Shown: positions 12,216 through 23,136 of the stretch, piece after piece
How positions within the stretch are numbered: the first letter of the stretch is position 1
Layout of the letters: every line of letters begins with the position of its first letter
The notes under the pieces: model-generated
What the model was told of the DNA's origin: nothing
Seen by the model: the letters and a program-made list of their open reading frames with translations, nothing else
Databases searched by the model: none
Translations under genes and position numbers: made by a program
Assembly: GCA_036417435.1 (NCBI GenBank)
Contig: CM070899.1
Span: forward strand, 156,803,494 to 156,867,493
DNA from: Inia geoffrensis
Taxonomy: Eukaryota; Chordata; Mammalia; Artiodactyla; Iniidae
Length of the DNA stretch: 64,000 bases
Reading direction: 5' to 3'

Positions 12216-12844
12216 AGGAATTCCCTCCTTCATTTTTCTTTCTTTAATTAAAATACTGAAAAGAGCCTAATGACACTGGATTGATTTTTAAACCACTCTG
12301 AATTCCATTTCTTAAAATCCTCTCCTACTTTGGACTCTGCACAAAGCTACCCCCAAAGAATCAATAATGGAAGCTTGGAACAATTCCTCATCTAATAACT
12401 CAGTAAAATCTCTCTTCCAGAACAATCTAGAACATTCTAGAACTGTAGCACATGTAAAGATACACTCTCTAAATAGCAGAAGATGTGCCTACTCTTTTTA
12501 GCACCAGAAGTTTTTGACCAAAGGCATTTCTCAAAACTCTTTTCCTGTCCCTTTCTTATTTCTTTTCTATAGTAACTTTTTTATTACAAAAAGTAGAAAA
12601 TTAAGATTAAAAAAAAAAGAATATTGAAAGAAAATTGGATCAAAATGAGAAGCAGAGCACATATGCCTCCTCCCCTCCCACTCCTCTAAAATGATTCAAT
12701 CAGAAGATCAGATTAGCTGGGCCTGATTCCAATGCAGGGGGTGGTAAATCTTTGACTTATTGTTCATACTCCTCCATGGTTATAAGTCAGTCCTAGCCCT
12801 CTGTATGTCACAAAATTTGATCCAAAGAAAGAATACTGGAGAGG
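12216..12844. other. Intergenic stretch with no recognised feature
   Basis: AT-rich unique sequence; nothing supported. Confidence 0.5.
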
Positions 12845-13185
12845 CAAGAATGGTAAACTAAGATCCCAGACACCTGGATTCTGGTTCTAGCCAGCCATGG
12901 ACTATCTGTGTGATCTTGAGCATGTCACTCTCCCAATCAAAAGATGAGGAGGGGGCTTCCCTGGTGGCGCAGTGGTTGAGAGTCCGCCTGCCGATGCAGG
13001 GGATGGGGGTTCGTGCCCTGGTCCAGGAAGATCCCACGTGCCGCGGTGCGGCTGGGCCCGTGGGCCATGGCCGCTGAGCCTGTGCGTCCGGAGCCTGTGC
13101 TCTGCGTACTGCAAAAAAAAAAAAAAAAGATGAGGAGGTTGGATTGAATTCTTCTTAGGTTTCCTATCAGCTCTGAATCAGTTAG
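12845..13185 (-). mobile_element. MIR SINE fragment split by a young SINE
   Basis: 'GACACCTGGATTCTGGTTCTAGCC' and 'TGTGTGATCTTGAGCATGTCACTC' are antisense MIR. They are interrupted at 12953 and resume at 13139. Confidence 0.7.
12953..13124 (+). mobile_element. CHR-type SINE (young, poly(A) tail)
   Basis: Full head, ends in a run of A. Perfect 14-bp duplication AAAAGATGAGGAGG at 12939-12952 and 13125-13138, so insertion is recent. Confidence 0.95.
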
Positions 13186-13520
13186 GGTCCAGCAGGAAAC
13201 AGAGAGAACATTCAAACTGGGTAATTTGAGAGAGGATATAAAAGGGACTCCTTTATATAAAAGGGACTCTTTCCGAAGGTTTGGGCTGGGAGGAGGGAAA
13301 CCAGAGAGAAAGCTCCATCCTGGAGTAAGTACCACCCCAGGTCCTGAGGAGCTGGGAGGGGAGGGAGCTGTCACTGGAACCCAGAGGCAGGGCTGAGTGG
13401 AGAGCACCACTGACAGCAGGGCTGCTACACCAACCTCACTCCCCGCTGCAACCAAACCAGAAGCCCTTGATGGGATTGAGACCAAAGACTGATGCCAGCC
13501 TCCCGGGGCACAGAGCAGGC
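13186..13520. mobile_element. Possible old LTR or DNA repeat, family unknown
   Basis: 'AGGGTCCAGCAGGAAACAGAGAG...', 'TTGAGAGAGGATATAAAAGGGAC' are reminiscent of a dispersed repeat. A 15-bp local duplication (ATATAAAAGGGACTC) lies at 13236 and 13255. Low certainty. Confidence 0.35.
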
Positions 13521-14099
13521 CGGGGGAAGAGTGGGGAGCAGGTGTGAAGTGGCAAATGGGAGATGATAGGAGCGAGCTTCTTACACTGGTGGTCAGACTG
13601 CCGCACTGTACTCTGTGCTCATGGAGGGCTGAGATCTGCTTTACTTAATGGATGGGCAACCATATGCTCAGCTCACACACAGGCCAAACTTTTGCTCCTG
13701 ATTCTCAATAGGCTTAGAAGCCTAACAGCCAAGTTCACCAGAAGGCAGTATACAGCGTATATGCAGAGGTGATGGGCAACGGCCCAGCGGGGCTTGTCTC
13801 TGGTTAAATCAGAGCCTTGGAGCTGTGGTTTTCCCTTTGGCTACTCAGAGGCCCTTTATGTTTGCTTCCTGGTCTGCTGCTGAGCTCTGGTTGTTAGCAA
13901 GTCCCTGAGCCACAGGGACACTGGACTGAGTTAGAAGGGAATATTGGCTTTTTCAGCCCTGGTGCTCACAGCCGTGCAAACAGCTGTAACTTCTGTGCAC
14001 AGCTGCCAGCTGCCCTGAACAGAGACCAGAATTAGAGATTTGTCCTGAAATATAACTGATTAAATTAAGCTGCTAGATATTTGTCAGACTCCATACCCT
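13521..14099. other. Intergenic stretch with no recognised feature
   Basis: No supported gene or repeat. Confidence 0.5.
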
Positions 14100-14425
14100 G
14101 TGAACAGAATATGTATCTTCTTTCCCAGGGGCCATAGAACAATCACTAAATTGACCATATACAGGGCACAACAAAAACAGTGAGAAACTTCAAAATGTAG
14201 AAATAATACTGACCACGTTCTCTAAGTATGCTATAATAGAACCAGAAATATGCCAAAGCAAGCAAAAAATCTACTTGGAAGATCAGAGAGTCTTCAATTA
14301 AACTTTGAAAACTGTCTGCCTGAAAAATAAACTAACTTCAGAATACTTTAATGGAGTGATAATCAGAAATTTATATAGCAATCCTAGTGGATCCAGAAAA
14401 AGTCTGCACTTGAAAGAAAAGGCGT

Positions 14426-14796
14426 GGGCTTCCCTGGTGATGCAGTGGTTAAGAATCCGCCTGCCAATGCAGGGGACACAGGTTCAAGCCCTGGTCCAGG
14501 AAGGTCCCACATGCCACGGAGCAACTAAGCCCGTGCGCCACAACTACCGAGCCTGTGCTCTAGAGCCCGCCAGCCACAACTGTTGAGCTCACATGCTGCA
14601 ACTACTGAAGCCCACGTGCCTAATGCCTGTGCTCCACAACAAGAGAAGACACCACAATGAGAAGCCTGCACACCACAACGAAGAGTAGCCCCTGCTCGCC
14701 GCAACTAGAGAAAAGCCCACACACAGAAACGAAGACCCAACGCAGCCAAAAATAAATAAAATAAAATAAAATAAATTAAAAAATATATATATATAT
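14426..14796 (+). mobile_element. CHR-type SINE, long form, nested in L1
   Basis: Full head and CACAACTAC modules with (AAAT)n/(AT)n tail. Duplication AAAGAAAAGGCGT (14413-14425) and AAAGAAAAGGTGT (14797-14809), one mismatch. Confidence 0.92.
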
Positions 14797-15580
14797 AAAG
14801 AAAAGGTGTAATCTTAAATAGCTACTAAGCAAGAAATAATAAAAATAAATAAATTAAGCATTCAAATAAATAAATTAAGCATTCAAGAAGTTAGGAGAAA
14901 ACAACAAATCTAAAGAAAGTGGGAGGATAAATTTAATAAAGATATAAGTGTATATTAATGAGCCAGAAAAGGATAGAATTAACAAATAAATTTAAAGTCT
15001 TAATAATAATATAGTTAAAACCTTTGCAAGAAAAATCAGATAGTATAAAAACACAAAATCAGCACCTATAATAGAGAAGTAACATAGATGGAGAAAATTA
15101 GAAAACTTGTAAGAAAATGTTTGGTTCAGATCTATGTAATAAATTGGAAATATATACATAAATAGTCTTGGAAGCTTAAATTACCAAGATTAACTCAGGA
15201 GAGATAAACAAGCCAAGTAAACCAGTGATAATGTAAAAATCCACCATGGCCAAGTGGGTTTTATCTAAGAAATACAAGAATGCCTATATATTGGGAAATC
15301 TATTCCAATTGTCTAGTTTAAAAATTAAATTTTTAAAAACTAGAAGAATTCAGGATAGCAGCAGCCTACAAAATAAATAAATAGCAATAGCTTTCTTATA
15401 TACCAACAATGTCTTTTTTTTAAATAGGAAAAAAGATCATATTTTCATTAGCAACCAAAACATATAAGATACCCACAAATAAACAAGAAATCTGCAAGAT
15501 ATATACATAAAAAAGAAACACATAAAATTCTATCCAAAGATTTTGAAGGACAAAGAATTGGAGTGATGTGCTTTTTTCTT

Positions 15581-15790
15581 TTTTTTTTTTTTTTTTTTGC
15601 GGTACACGGGCCTCTCACTGTTGTGGCCTCTCCCGTTGCGGAGCACAGGCTCCAGACGCGCAGGCTCAGCGGCCATGGCTCACGGGCCCAGCCGCTCCAC
15701 GGCACGTGGGATCTTCCCGGACCAGGGCACGAACCCCTGTCCACTGTATCGGCAGGCGGACTCTCAACCACTGTGCCACCAGGGAAGCCC
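15581..15790 (-). mobile_element. CHR-type SINE (young) nested in L1
   Basis: Poly(T) start, ends CCACCAGGGAAGCCC. Duplication TGTGCTTTTTTCTT (15567-15580) and TGTACTTTTTTCTT (15791-15804), one mismatch. Confidence 0.94.
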
Positions 15791-17172
15791 TGTACTTTTT
15801 TCTTGAATAAGAAGACAAAACATTGTAAAAGTATTTATTCTTCCTAAATGAATAGATATTTTCAATGTCATTCCAGTCAAAATCTCAAAGAGACTTTTCT
15901 GGAACTTGACAAAATGAGTAGTAAATTAATCTTGAAGAATAAATACAAAAGAATATTTAGGAACACTGTAAAAAAGAAACATGAGGAGGGTGTTTCTCTA
16001 TGGCCAGATTTCAACATGGTTGGTAAAGCAGTAAGAAACAAAAATTACTGGTATTAAGAACAGACAGATAGGACAATGGGACAAAAAGCAGCATCCTGAA
16101 ATAGTCCCAAGTATTGACAAGAATTTGGTATATGATAAAGATGCCACTTCCTATCAGAGGTAGAGTTTGGATTATCCAGTCAAGGGTATTAGAACAACTT
16201 GCCAGATATTTGGGAAAAGTTAATAATAAGCCAGATCCCAACCTCACTCAAACACCGCATGAATTAAAAGTATAAATGGAAAAAATAAAATTATAAAATT
16301 AAAGAAGAAAATATGGGCAAATATGTTTCAGTCTTGAAGGAACTGGCACAAGAGGGCAGGGAATCTAAAATCAGAAACCATAAAGAAAAAGATGTTTACA
16401 CCCAAGTTTTAAAATTTCTTACAATCCATATAAAGACATATACAATATATAGATGATATATAGCATTAAAGACAAGCAACAGACTGTGAAAATTACTTGC
16501 AACACATATAAAAACTGCTGGTTAATATCCCTCATACATAAAGCACTGTGATAAATGTACATGAAAAATATAAACACAACTGAAAAAAATATATATTAAC
16601 AAGAAATTCTCAAAAGGAATGTAAATAATTATAAACATTAAAAAAAGTCTAACCTCACAGCAATTTAAAAAATGAAAACAATACAAGAAAGGAATATCAT
16701 TTCTGTTCTTTCAAAACAGGCAAATACTTAGGCGATGGATAATATCAATATCCAAGATTGACAAAGAAATGGAGAAATGGACAGTCTCATCCCTAGGGAC
16801 AGCCATGTAAAGAATAAAAGCTCTCTTTGGAAATCTATTAATAGGTCCTAATGTTTCAAACATACGTTCTTTTAACCTAGAAATTTCACTTTCAGGAATT
16901 TAGCGTAAGGGAGGGAAATGTATATACAAAGATATTAATTGCAGCATTATTCCAAAAACTATGACTTGAAAACAACCTAAATGCCCAATCACAAAGAATC
17001 TGTTGATTACAATTTGTAGTAATATGAGACGATGTCCTCACATACTGTTAAGTAAATAGAGAGTAAGAGAGAGATTGAGATTATAAAATAGCGTGTGCTA
17101 TAGAAGCCTATTGTGGTAAATATATTAGCAAAGAGAAAAGTCAAGGACATTAAATAGCAAAAAAAAAAAAAG

Positions 17173-17705
17173 AAAATCAATGGAGGAGTTATTTCTTTAT
17201 TTTCTACAATGCCTTAATACTTTACAAAAAGCCTGCATTACACTTATAATCCGATGGTATAATATGGCTATTTTCACTGGCCAGAAAGTAAAGGTATAAA
17301 CCCCTGACATCTGCATGTAGATCCTGGGGCAAAGCTAACCAACTGAGCCCAAAGTTGGAGTAGTGAGCCCCTACCGACAAAGCTTCCATTTCCAAAAGTC
17401 CTCTGATGCCACATACTTAATGCTTCATTGTTTTAAGTGATGTGAAAGCTACATTTTTCTTTCAGAGTATGTTGTCAAAAAACCAAAAGTTCTCTAAATG
17501 TTACACACACACCATACATACACCTCTCACGTGCACATCACACCACTCAGATATTTCCACACACACAACAGACACACACACGCACACCGCCCGGAGATCC
17601 TCTCTTCCCAGGGCCTAAAGGCAGGTCAGACCCACACAACACCCATGTCAACAAATGCCCAAGCTGACCTCTAGTCTGAAGGCTGGCAGAAATCCCCCCA
17701 TGAAG
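17173..17705. other. Intergenic stretch with CA-rich patch
   Basis: Unique sequence; 17500-17588 is rich in CA dinucleotides. Confidence 0.5.
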
Positions 17706-17932
17706 ACTTCTTAGGATTTCCTAACCAATTAGGTCACCACAGAGCACCGAGTAGAGTTCCCTGGGTTATACAGCAGGTTCTCATTAGTTATCTATTTTAT
17801 ACATAGTAGTGTATATATGTCGATCCCAATCTCCCAATTCATCCATAGCTGATTCAATTTGCAGTGCAGCAGAAACTAACACACCACTGTAAAGCAACTA
17901 TACTCCAATAAAAGTTAAAAAAAGAAAAAAGA
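17706..17932 (+). mobile_element. Short L1 3' end with 5' inversion
   Basis: 17715-17845 reads antisense L1 3' UTR and 17847-17920 reads the sense 3' terminus (CAACTATACTCCAATAAAAG...). This is head-to-head inside one imperfect duplication (AGACTTCTTAGGATTT / AGACTTAATAGGATTT). Confidence 0.8.
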
Positions 17933-18365
17933 CTTAATAGGATTTTGGACTGAGTGATGTCCTTGTCATTAGCTGGCCATTTCTAAGTGCAGATATCAAA
18001 CCCACCAAAATACTCCTTAATCCTCCTTCTTGTTTCCTTATCTGCAGAGACCTCAGCCCAGAGAGCTGGAAGTTGGGAGACCCAGAGAGGAAGGTCCTCT
18101 GGGATGAGCTCTGGTCGAGCAGTCAGGACACCCCATCACAGCTCCTCCCTGTAAGACTCTGCGAACGTTGCTTCCACTCTTTATTTTTAAACATTTACAA
18201 ATATTTACTACATACTTGGGTCATAAGACAAGTCTCGATAAATACCCAGGAGATGATATCACATCCACATTTATAGATTTGTACAAAGCTATGATTCAGG
18301 GGAAAAACAAGCTAACCCTATCAGTAACAGGTAGCACTAGGCCTTATGATGATCAGATTTTTCAT

Positions 18366-19575
18366 TTTTAAATTTTTATTGGAGTATAGTTGCTTTACAA
18401 TGTTGTGTTAGTTTCTGCTGTACAGCAAAGTGAAATCAGCTATACATGTACATATATCCCCTCTTTTTTAGATTTCCTTCCCATTTAGGTAGCCACAGAG
18501 CACTGAGTAGAGTTCACTGTACTATACAGTAGGTTCTCATTAGTTATCTATTTTCTACATAGTATCAATAGTGTATATATGTCAATCCCAATCTCTCAAT
18601 TCCTCCCACTCCCCCCTCCCCCCTTGGTAACCATAGGTTTGTTCTCTACGTCTGTGTCTCTACATCTGTTTTGCAAATAAGATCATCTATACCATTTTTC
18701 TAGATTCCACATATATGCATTAATATATGATATTTGTTTATCTCTTTCTGATTTACTTCACTCTGCATGACACTCTCTAGGTCCATCCACGTCTCTACAA
18801 ATGACCCAATTTCATTCCTTTCTACGGCTGAGTAATATTCCATTGTATATAGGTACCACATCTTTATCCATTCCTCTGTTGATGGACATTTAGGTTGCTT
18901 CCATGTCCTGGCTATTGTAAATAGTGCTGCAATGAACATTGGGGTGCATGTGTCTTTTTTAAAATTTTTATTTTATTTTATTTATTTTTATTTTTGGCTG
19001 CATTGGGTCTTCATTGCTGCGTGCGGGCTTTTTTCTAGTTGCAGCGAGCAGGGGCTACTCTTCATTGCTGTGCACGGGCTTCTCATTGTGGTGGCTTCTC
19101 TTGTTGCGGAGCACGGGCTCTAGGCACACGGGCTTCAGTAGTTGTGGCTCACAGGCTCAGTATCTGTGACACATGGGCTTAGCTGCTCCGCAGCATGTGG
19201 GATCTTCCCGGACTGTGTCCCCTGCATTGGCAGGCAGATTCTTAACCACTGCGCCACCAGGGAAGCCCCACATGTGTCTTTTTGAATTATGGTTTTCTCT
19301 GGGTATATGCCCAGCAATGAGATTGCTGGGTCATATGTTAGTTCTATTTTTAGTTTTGTTACGGAACCTCCATACTATTCTCCATAGTGGCTGCATCAAT
19401 TTACGTTCCCACCAACAGTTCAGGAGGGTTCCCTTTTCTCCACACCCTCTCCAGCATTTATTGTTTGTAGATTTTTTTGATGATGGCCATTCTGACCTGT
19501 ATGAGGTGATACCTCATTGTAGTTTTGATTTGCATTTCTTTAATAATTAGTCATGTTGAGCATCTTTTCATGTGT
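18366..19575 (-). mobile_element. L1 LINE 3' portion, antisense, with ORF2 C-terminus
   Basis: Reads antisense from the 3' UTR (TTTTTATTGGAGTATAGTTGC) into ORF2. The minus strand at 18700-18860 still reads the ORF2 C-terminal words MWYLYTMEYYSAVERNE and TWMDLE. Stops elsewhere; a SINE is inserted at 18961. Confidence 0.92.
18961..19270 (-). mobile_element. CHR-type SINE, long form, nested in L1
   Basis: AT-rich tail then 'GGCTGCATTGGGTCTTCATTGC', ends CACCAGGGAAGCCC. Perfect 13-bp duplication CATGTGTCTTTTT at 18948-18960 and 19271-19283. Confidence 0.95.
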
Positions 19576-19584
19576 TGTCCAGGA

Positions 19585-19680
19585 CCAGATGGCTTCCACT
19601 CTCCAGCCTCAGTTTCTCCATCTGTGAAACGGGGTTATTAACCCTTGTCCAAAAGCCTTATTGGGAGGATGCAGTGAAAC
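19585..19680 (-). mobile_element. MIR SINE fragment
   Basis: 'CAGTTTCTCCATCTGTGAAACGGGG' is antisense MIR. 19690-20238 has nothing recognised. Confidence 0.6.
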
Positions 19681-20238
19681 AAGGCAAAGCCCAGGTGCAC
19701 TTTGTGATGCTCACATGGACCTCTTCTCCACCTTCGGGGAAGATTTGGTCTCTGGCCTGGTAGACAACACACATGATAGCTAGACGTGCCCACCTCTGCC
19801 CACTATGGCAAGACATGCCTACCTGCTTCCTGGCACCCCCACCCCAACACAAGCTGGAGCCAGCCTGGTAAACGATGTCTCCTTAACCAACTCCCCTGAG
19901 GGCCTTCCAAGGGCCCTCTGGCTGGAGACCAGGGGAATGACCAGAGTGCCCATTCACAGGCTCTGCTCAGGTTTCTGCTGACGGAGATTGTAGAGAAAGC
20001 AATATGAATGGAGCTCAGATGGACATAATTAAAGTGCCAGGGCTGCTGTCCCCTCCTCTCTCTGACCTGGATACTTTGAGCCAAGCCCAACCACCCAGTG
20101 TGGCCCAACCCACCAGGAATTCCTGGAGTGCCCACCAGGAACTCCAAAACCAGCAAGAGGGGGCCATTTGGCTGACTCAGTGCCAGCTGTGGGGAGGGAG
20201 GAGGTTGAGAAGGGATTTTGTTCATCCAAGCTTCAGAT

Positions 20239-20411
20239 CAGTGGTTCTCAGCCTTGGCTGTGCGTTCGAATCACCTGGGGAGCCTTCAAAGTACTGATGC
20301 CCATGTCCCACCCTCAGAGGTTCTGACCTACCCATCTGGGGTGCAGCCTGAACACAGATATTTAACAAATCTTTCCAGGGGCTCTAAGTGCACCAGGGTT
20401 GAGGGCCATGG
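20239..20411. mobile_element. MER5A-type hAT MITE
   Basis: Begins CAGTGGTTCTCAGCCTTGGC, contains GAATCACCTGGGGAGC and ends GGGTTGAGGGCCATGG, matching inverted hAT-Charlie ends. Confidence 0.85.
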
Positions 20412-20514
20412 AAGTGGATTCAGCTCTTTTCCTGATTTATACCTCTTCCCCGAACCCAGGGGGAAATGGTTTCCCTCCTGCCAAGGGCCCTATACAGAAG
20501 GAACCCTTGGGCTG

Positions 20515-20660
20515 GTCTAAGCTCCAGGAAGCAGGGACTGTGTTCTGTTTATCACCATGTCCCCAGTGGCCCAGCCTAAGCCCTGGCACAGACTAGGGGC
20601 TCAGTGAACACTGGTGGGATGAGGTGTATGTAACTGAATGAGTGAAGTAATGAATGAATT
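20515..20660 (+). mobile_element. L2 LINE 3' end fragment
   Basis: 'AAGCTCCAGGAAGCAGGGACTGTG', 'CCCTGGCACAGACTAGGGGCTCAGTGAACA' fit the L2 3' end. Confidence 0.7.
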
Positions 20661-20694
20661 CCATCCCTTCCCACCTCCTGAGTGCCCGAAATCC

Positions 20695-20990
20695 TCCAAA
20701 GATTGGTCTTCAGACGAGCAGTGCCACCTCACCTGGGAGCCTGTTAAAAATGCAAATTCTCAGCCCTAGACCCAGCCCCAGAATGAGAATCTGCATTTGA
20801 GCCCGATCCCAGGTGATTCATGGGCAACAACCGTATCACTGGTTCTGCCATAGATTAGCGGTTCTCCAACTTTGCTACACATTAAAATCACCCATGAAAG
20901 TGTATAACCTGCCTGTGGCCTTTTGGGTCCCCAGGTGATTGTTAACTGTCCTCAAGTGATTCCAGTGTGCAGGCCAAGTTCAGAACTCGT
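20695..20990. mobile_element. Two adjacent MER5A-type fragments
   Basis: 20695-20845 ('CACCTGGGAGCCTGTTAAAAATGC', 'AGAATCTGCATTTGAG') and 20855-20990 ('AGCGGTTCTCCAACTTTGCTACACATTAAAATCAC'). Confidence 0.7.
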
Positions 20991-21139
20991 GTACCATAGG
21001 TCCCTCTGACACAGCAGCCTCCAAGCAGACCCAATCTTGGCTCTTGCCCACAAGCAGAGGTCCTGCCTGCTTTGAGGATAAAGGCGAGCCCTCTCTGCCA
21101 CACAGGGACCAGCCACTCAACTCTACCAAGCCAGTGGGG

Positions 21140-21350
21140 ACAGGCTACCAAGTTCAAATCCCGCCCCTGCCACTTTCCAGCTGAGTGACTCTGCACAAGT
21201 CACTCAACCCCTCCACGCCTCCGTTTCCGCTTCTGTACAATGGAGCTGATGAGGGGTCGGGGGGGAGGGGTGGACACTACTCCATAGAGTTGTGTGAGGA
21301 TTAAACAACTTAGCGGATCTGAAGCACTTAGAACAGTGTCCTTTCCCTGA
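21140..21350 (-). mobile_element. MIR SINE
   Basis: 'AAGTTCAAATCCCGCCCCTGCCACTTTCCAGCTGAGTGAC...' through 'GTGTGAGGATTAAACAACTTAG' and 'GCACTTAGAACAGTGTCC' is a near-complete antisense MIR. Confidence 0.85.
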
Positions 21351-21879
21351 CGCTTCCTTGGCCTCTGTATCAGGCTTCCTAATAGAAAAGTTTACACGAA
21401 GAGAGCCTGGATTAGGAACCTCACTTCTGGAAACTCTGCTTCCATAAAGAGGGCAAAAGAGAAGTAAAGGTGGTCACAGTATAGGGAACTTCTTGGGAAA
21501 ATCGAGACTAAATAAAGAAGCTTAGCCATCTCCCTTCTTTGCTTTCATTATTCGGGAAGAAAAATCAGCCTCACCGCGTCCTTAGACAGCTCCCAAGCCC
21601 GGAGCGTGGGAACCGAGAGGGAAGAGTAAGGTTAATACGGTCAATCTCTCCCTCGGAACCGTCCCCACCTAAAAAAGGCAGGCTTGCGCCATCGTGCCCA
21701 GGACCGGGGCAGCTCCAATTCAGCCACAGCCGGGTGTCTCTCCGTGGACTTCCCTGGGCCTTCCCAGGGCTACCTGATTCCCAGGCCCTTCCCTCGCTCC
21801 AGACCAGGGTGTGTGCATGTTGCCCGTGGGGGAGGAGCGGGGGCCCGCAGGTTCTGAAAAATGGTGTGCTTTCTTCCCT
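21351..21879. other. Unique sequence leading into CpG island
   Basis: No repeat or gene recognised. Confidence 0.5.
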
Positions 21880-22105
21880 CCTCTTGAGGGCTACGCGGCC
21901 GCCTCTCCCCGCTGCAAACAGGCCAGGCCGGGCTGGGCGCCGCTCCTGGCCCGAGCGAGGCCGCTGCCCTCTGCGGCAGACGGCGATGCGCGCTCCCCGC
22001 TCCAGCGCCCCGGCTGCCCGGCGGCCCGCGCGCCCTCCCGGTGCAGCAGGCGGGCGCTGTGACGTTCTCAGATAAATGCCGTGTAACTGTGTAGGCGAAT
22101 GGGAG

Positions 22106-22115
22106 CTAAAAATAA
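22106..22115 (+). promoter_or_regulatory. Candidate MEF2 site
   Basis: CTAAAAATAA fits the MEF2 consensus YTAWWWWTAR exactly, about 1.05 kb before the start codon. MEF2 is active in neurons, where this gene is expressed. Motif match only. Confidence 0.35.
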
Positions 22116-22422
22116 GAACGGAAAATCTATCATTAAGGTATCATTGCGCCAGCGCAGCTATTTGAAGGCTCCCATGGTCCCTGGCGCCTGCGTTTGAAGC
22201 CCGCCTTCAGGCTTTGGAGGGTATTTGCAGAAAACTCCCAGCAGCGGCTCGCTGGCCAGACCTCAGGGCGCAGGGCGGTGGCGCCCGTAATTATGGCAAC
22301 ATTCAAAATAAAATAAAATAAACGCTCACCTCCCCCTCCACATCTCCGTCTGTATTGTCCTTAGGTCGCTGGGGAAGCCACCAGAAGTGGGGCTGGATGC
22401 TGAAATGAATGTGACCCGGCCG

Positions 22423-22431
22423 ATTACGCAA
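22423..22431 (+). promoter_or_regulatory. Candidate bZIP (C/EBP or PAR-type) site
   Basis: ATTACGCAA resembles the C/EBP and D-box half sites. It lies directly before a 16-bp palindrome. Motif match only. Confidence 0.3.
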
Positions 22432-22440
22432 ATATTAGAA

Positions 22441-22456
22441 CTGAAAGCTCTTTCAG
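22441..22456. repeat. Short perfect inverted repeat in promoter saddle
   Basis: CTGAAAG-CT-CTTTCAG: 7-bp perfect arms around 2 bp. It could be a dimeric factor site or chance. Confidence 0.5.
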
Positions 22457-22982
22457 CTCTGTTTCGCCATCCACCTTCCTCCATCCACCACGGATTAGAA
22501 AAATAAAGTACCAGGAGGAAGCCTTTGGAGGAGAAAATGACAAATGGGACTTAACCCCAGGTCTACAGTGCGCCGCGGCGGGGCGCAAAGACGCAAACTC
22601 CCGGGATGGCGAGCCTCCGGTGTTCCACTGGGTTAAACGAAAATTGATCTGATTTGCTTTTTAACACCCGAAGGGGAGAAGAGGAGACCAGGGGAGGGAG
22701 GACAGGATTTGTTTATGCGTGTGCGTCTGTGTGTCCGGGGAGGGGGAGGAGGCGCCAAGGTGCAGCCTGCGCGCGTCTCTGCGCCTCGGCGGGCTGCGTG
22801 CGTGTGTCCCTGTCCGCGCTGCTAAAGCGGGCTCTTCGAGGGATCGGCGTCACATGACTCCGCCTGCCCCTCGCCAGAGCGCAGCTCGCCAGTCCCTCAG
22901 TTTGCCCGGCGCCAGGGGAGGGTCGGGAGGCATCTCCAGGGCCCGGGGGCTCTGCGAAGCAGGGAAGAGGTTCTGGAGGGGA

Positions 22983-23036
22983 ATGGTACATCTGGATTCC
23001 AGCAGCCGCGGCTCGGCGCCAGCTCCCGGACTGTAG
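22983..23036 (+). promoter_or_regulatory. Possible 17-codon upstream ORF
   Basis: ATG at 22983 reads 17 codons (MVHLDSSSRGSAPAPGL) to TAG at 23034. It is relevant only if transcription starts upstream of 22983. There is no similarity to a known peptide that I recognise. Confidence 0.3.
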
Positions 23037-23130
23037 AAATTTGGGGGGAGGGGAGAGCGAGCAGGAGCGAGCGAGCGCCTGAGAGAGGCAGCGCGCACGG
23101 ACAGGGGCTGCCGGGTGCCGCGCGGAGAAA

Positions 23131-23136
23131 ATGTAA
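23131..23136 (+). promoter_or_regulatory. Minimal start-stop uORF (ATG TAA)
   Basis: ATG followed directly by TAA, with A at -3 (GAAAATGT), 31 nt before the RASGRF1 start codon and in another frame. Start-stop elements of this kind are known to hold initiating/terminating ribosomes on other mRNAs and lower downstream initiation. That effect here is inferred only. Confidence 0.6.

Larger units (their letters stand above)
14100..17172 (+). mobile_element. Old L1 LINE, sense, ORF2 through 3' UTR and poly(A)
   Basis: Diverged L1 ORF2 words ('AATCCACCATGGCCAAGTGGGTTTTATC', 'AAGATGCCACTTCCTATCAGAGG', 'TAACCTAGAAATTTCACTTTCAGGAATTTA') occur in order and end in an A run at 17159-17172. Full of stops. 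Hosts two SINE insertions. Confidence 0.75.

Noticed and set aside
12937..13485. 182-codon minus-strand frame
   Set aside because: Runs through a SINE and its poly(A) tail; composite of repeat and unique DNA.
15748..15790. CTCF motif in the SINE 5' end (CCACCAGGG)
   Set aside because: Only part of the CTCF core matches and the following bases (AAGCCC) depart from it; not enough to call.
18700..18939. Reverse-transcriptase-related frame (ORF2 C-terminus) as a gene
   Set aside because: Clearly the tail of a 5'-truncated L1 interrupted by a SINE; not functional.
22719..23036. 105-codon frame upstream of RASGRF1 as a separate protein
   Set aside because: Begins at a non-ATG codon in CpG-island DNA; only its last 17 codons follow an ATG and are listed as a possible uORF.
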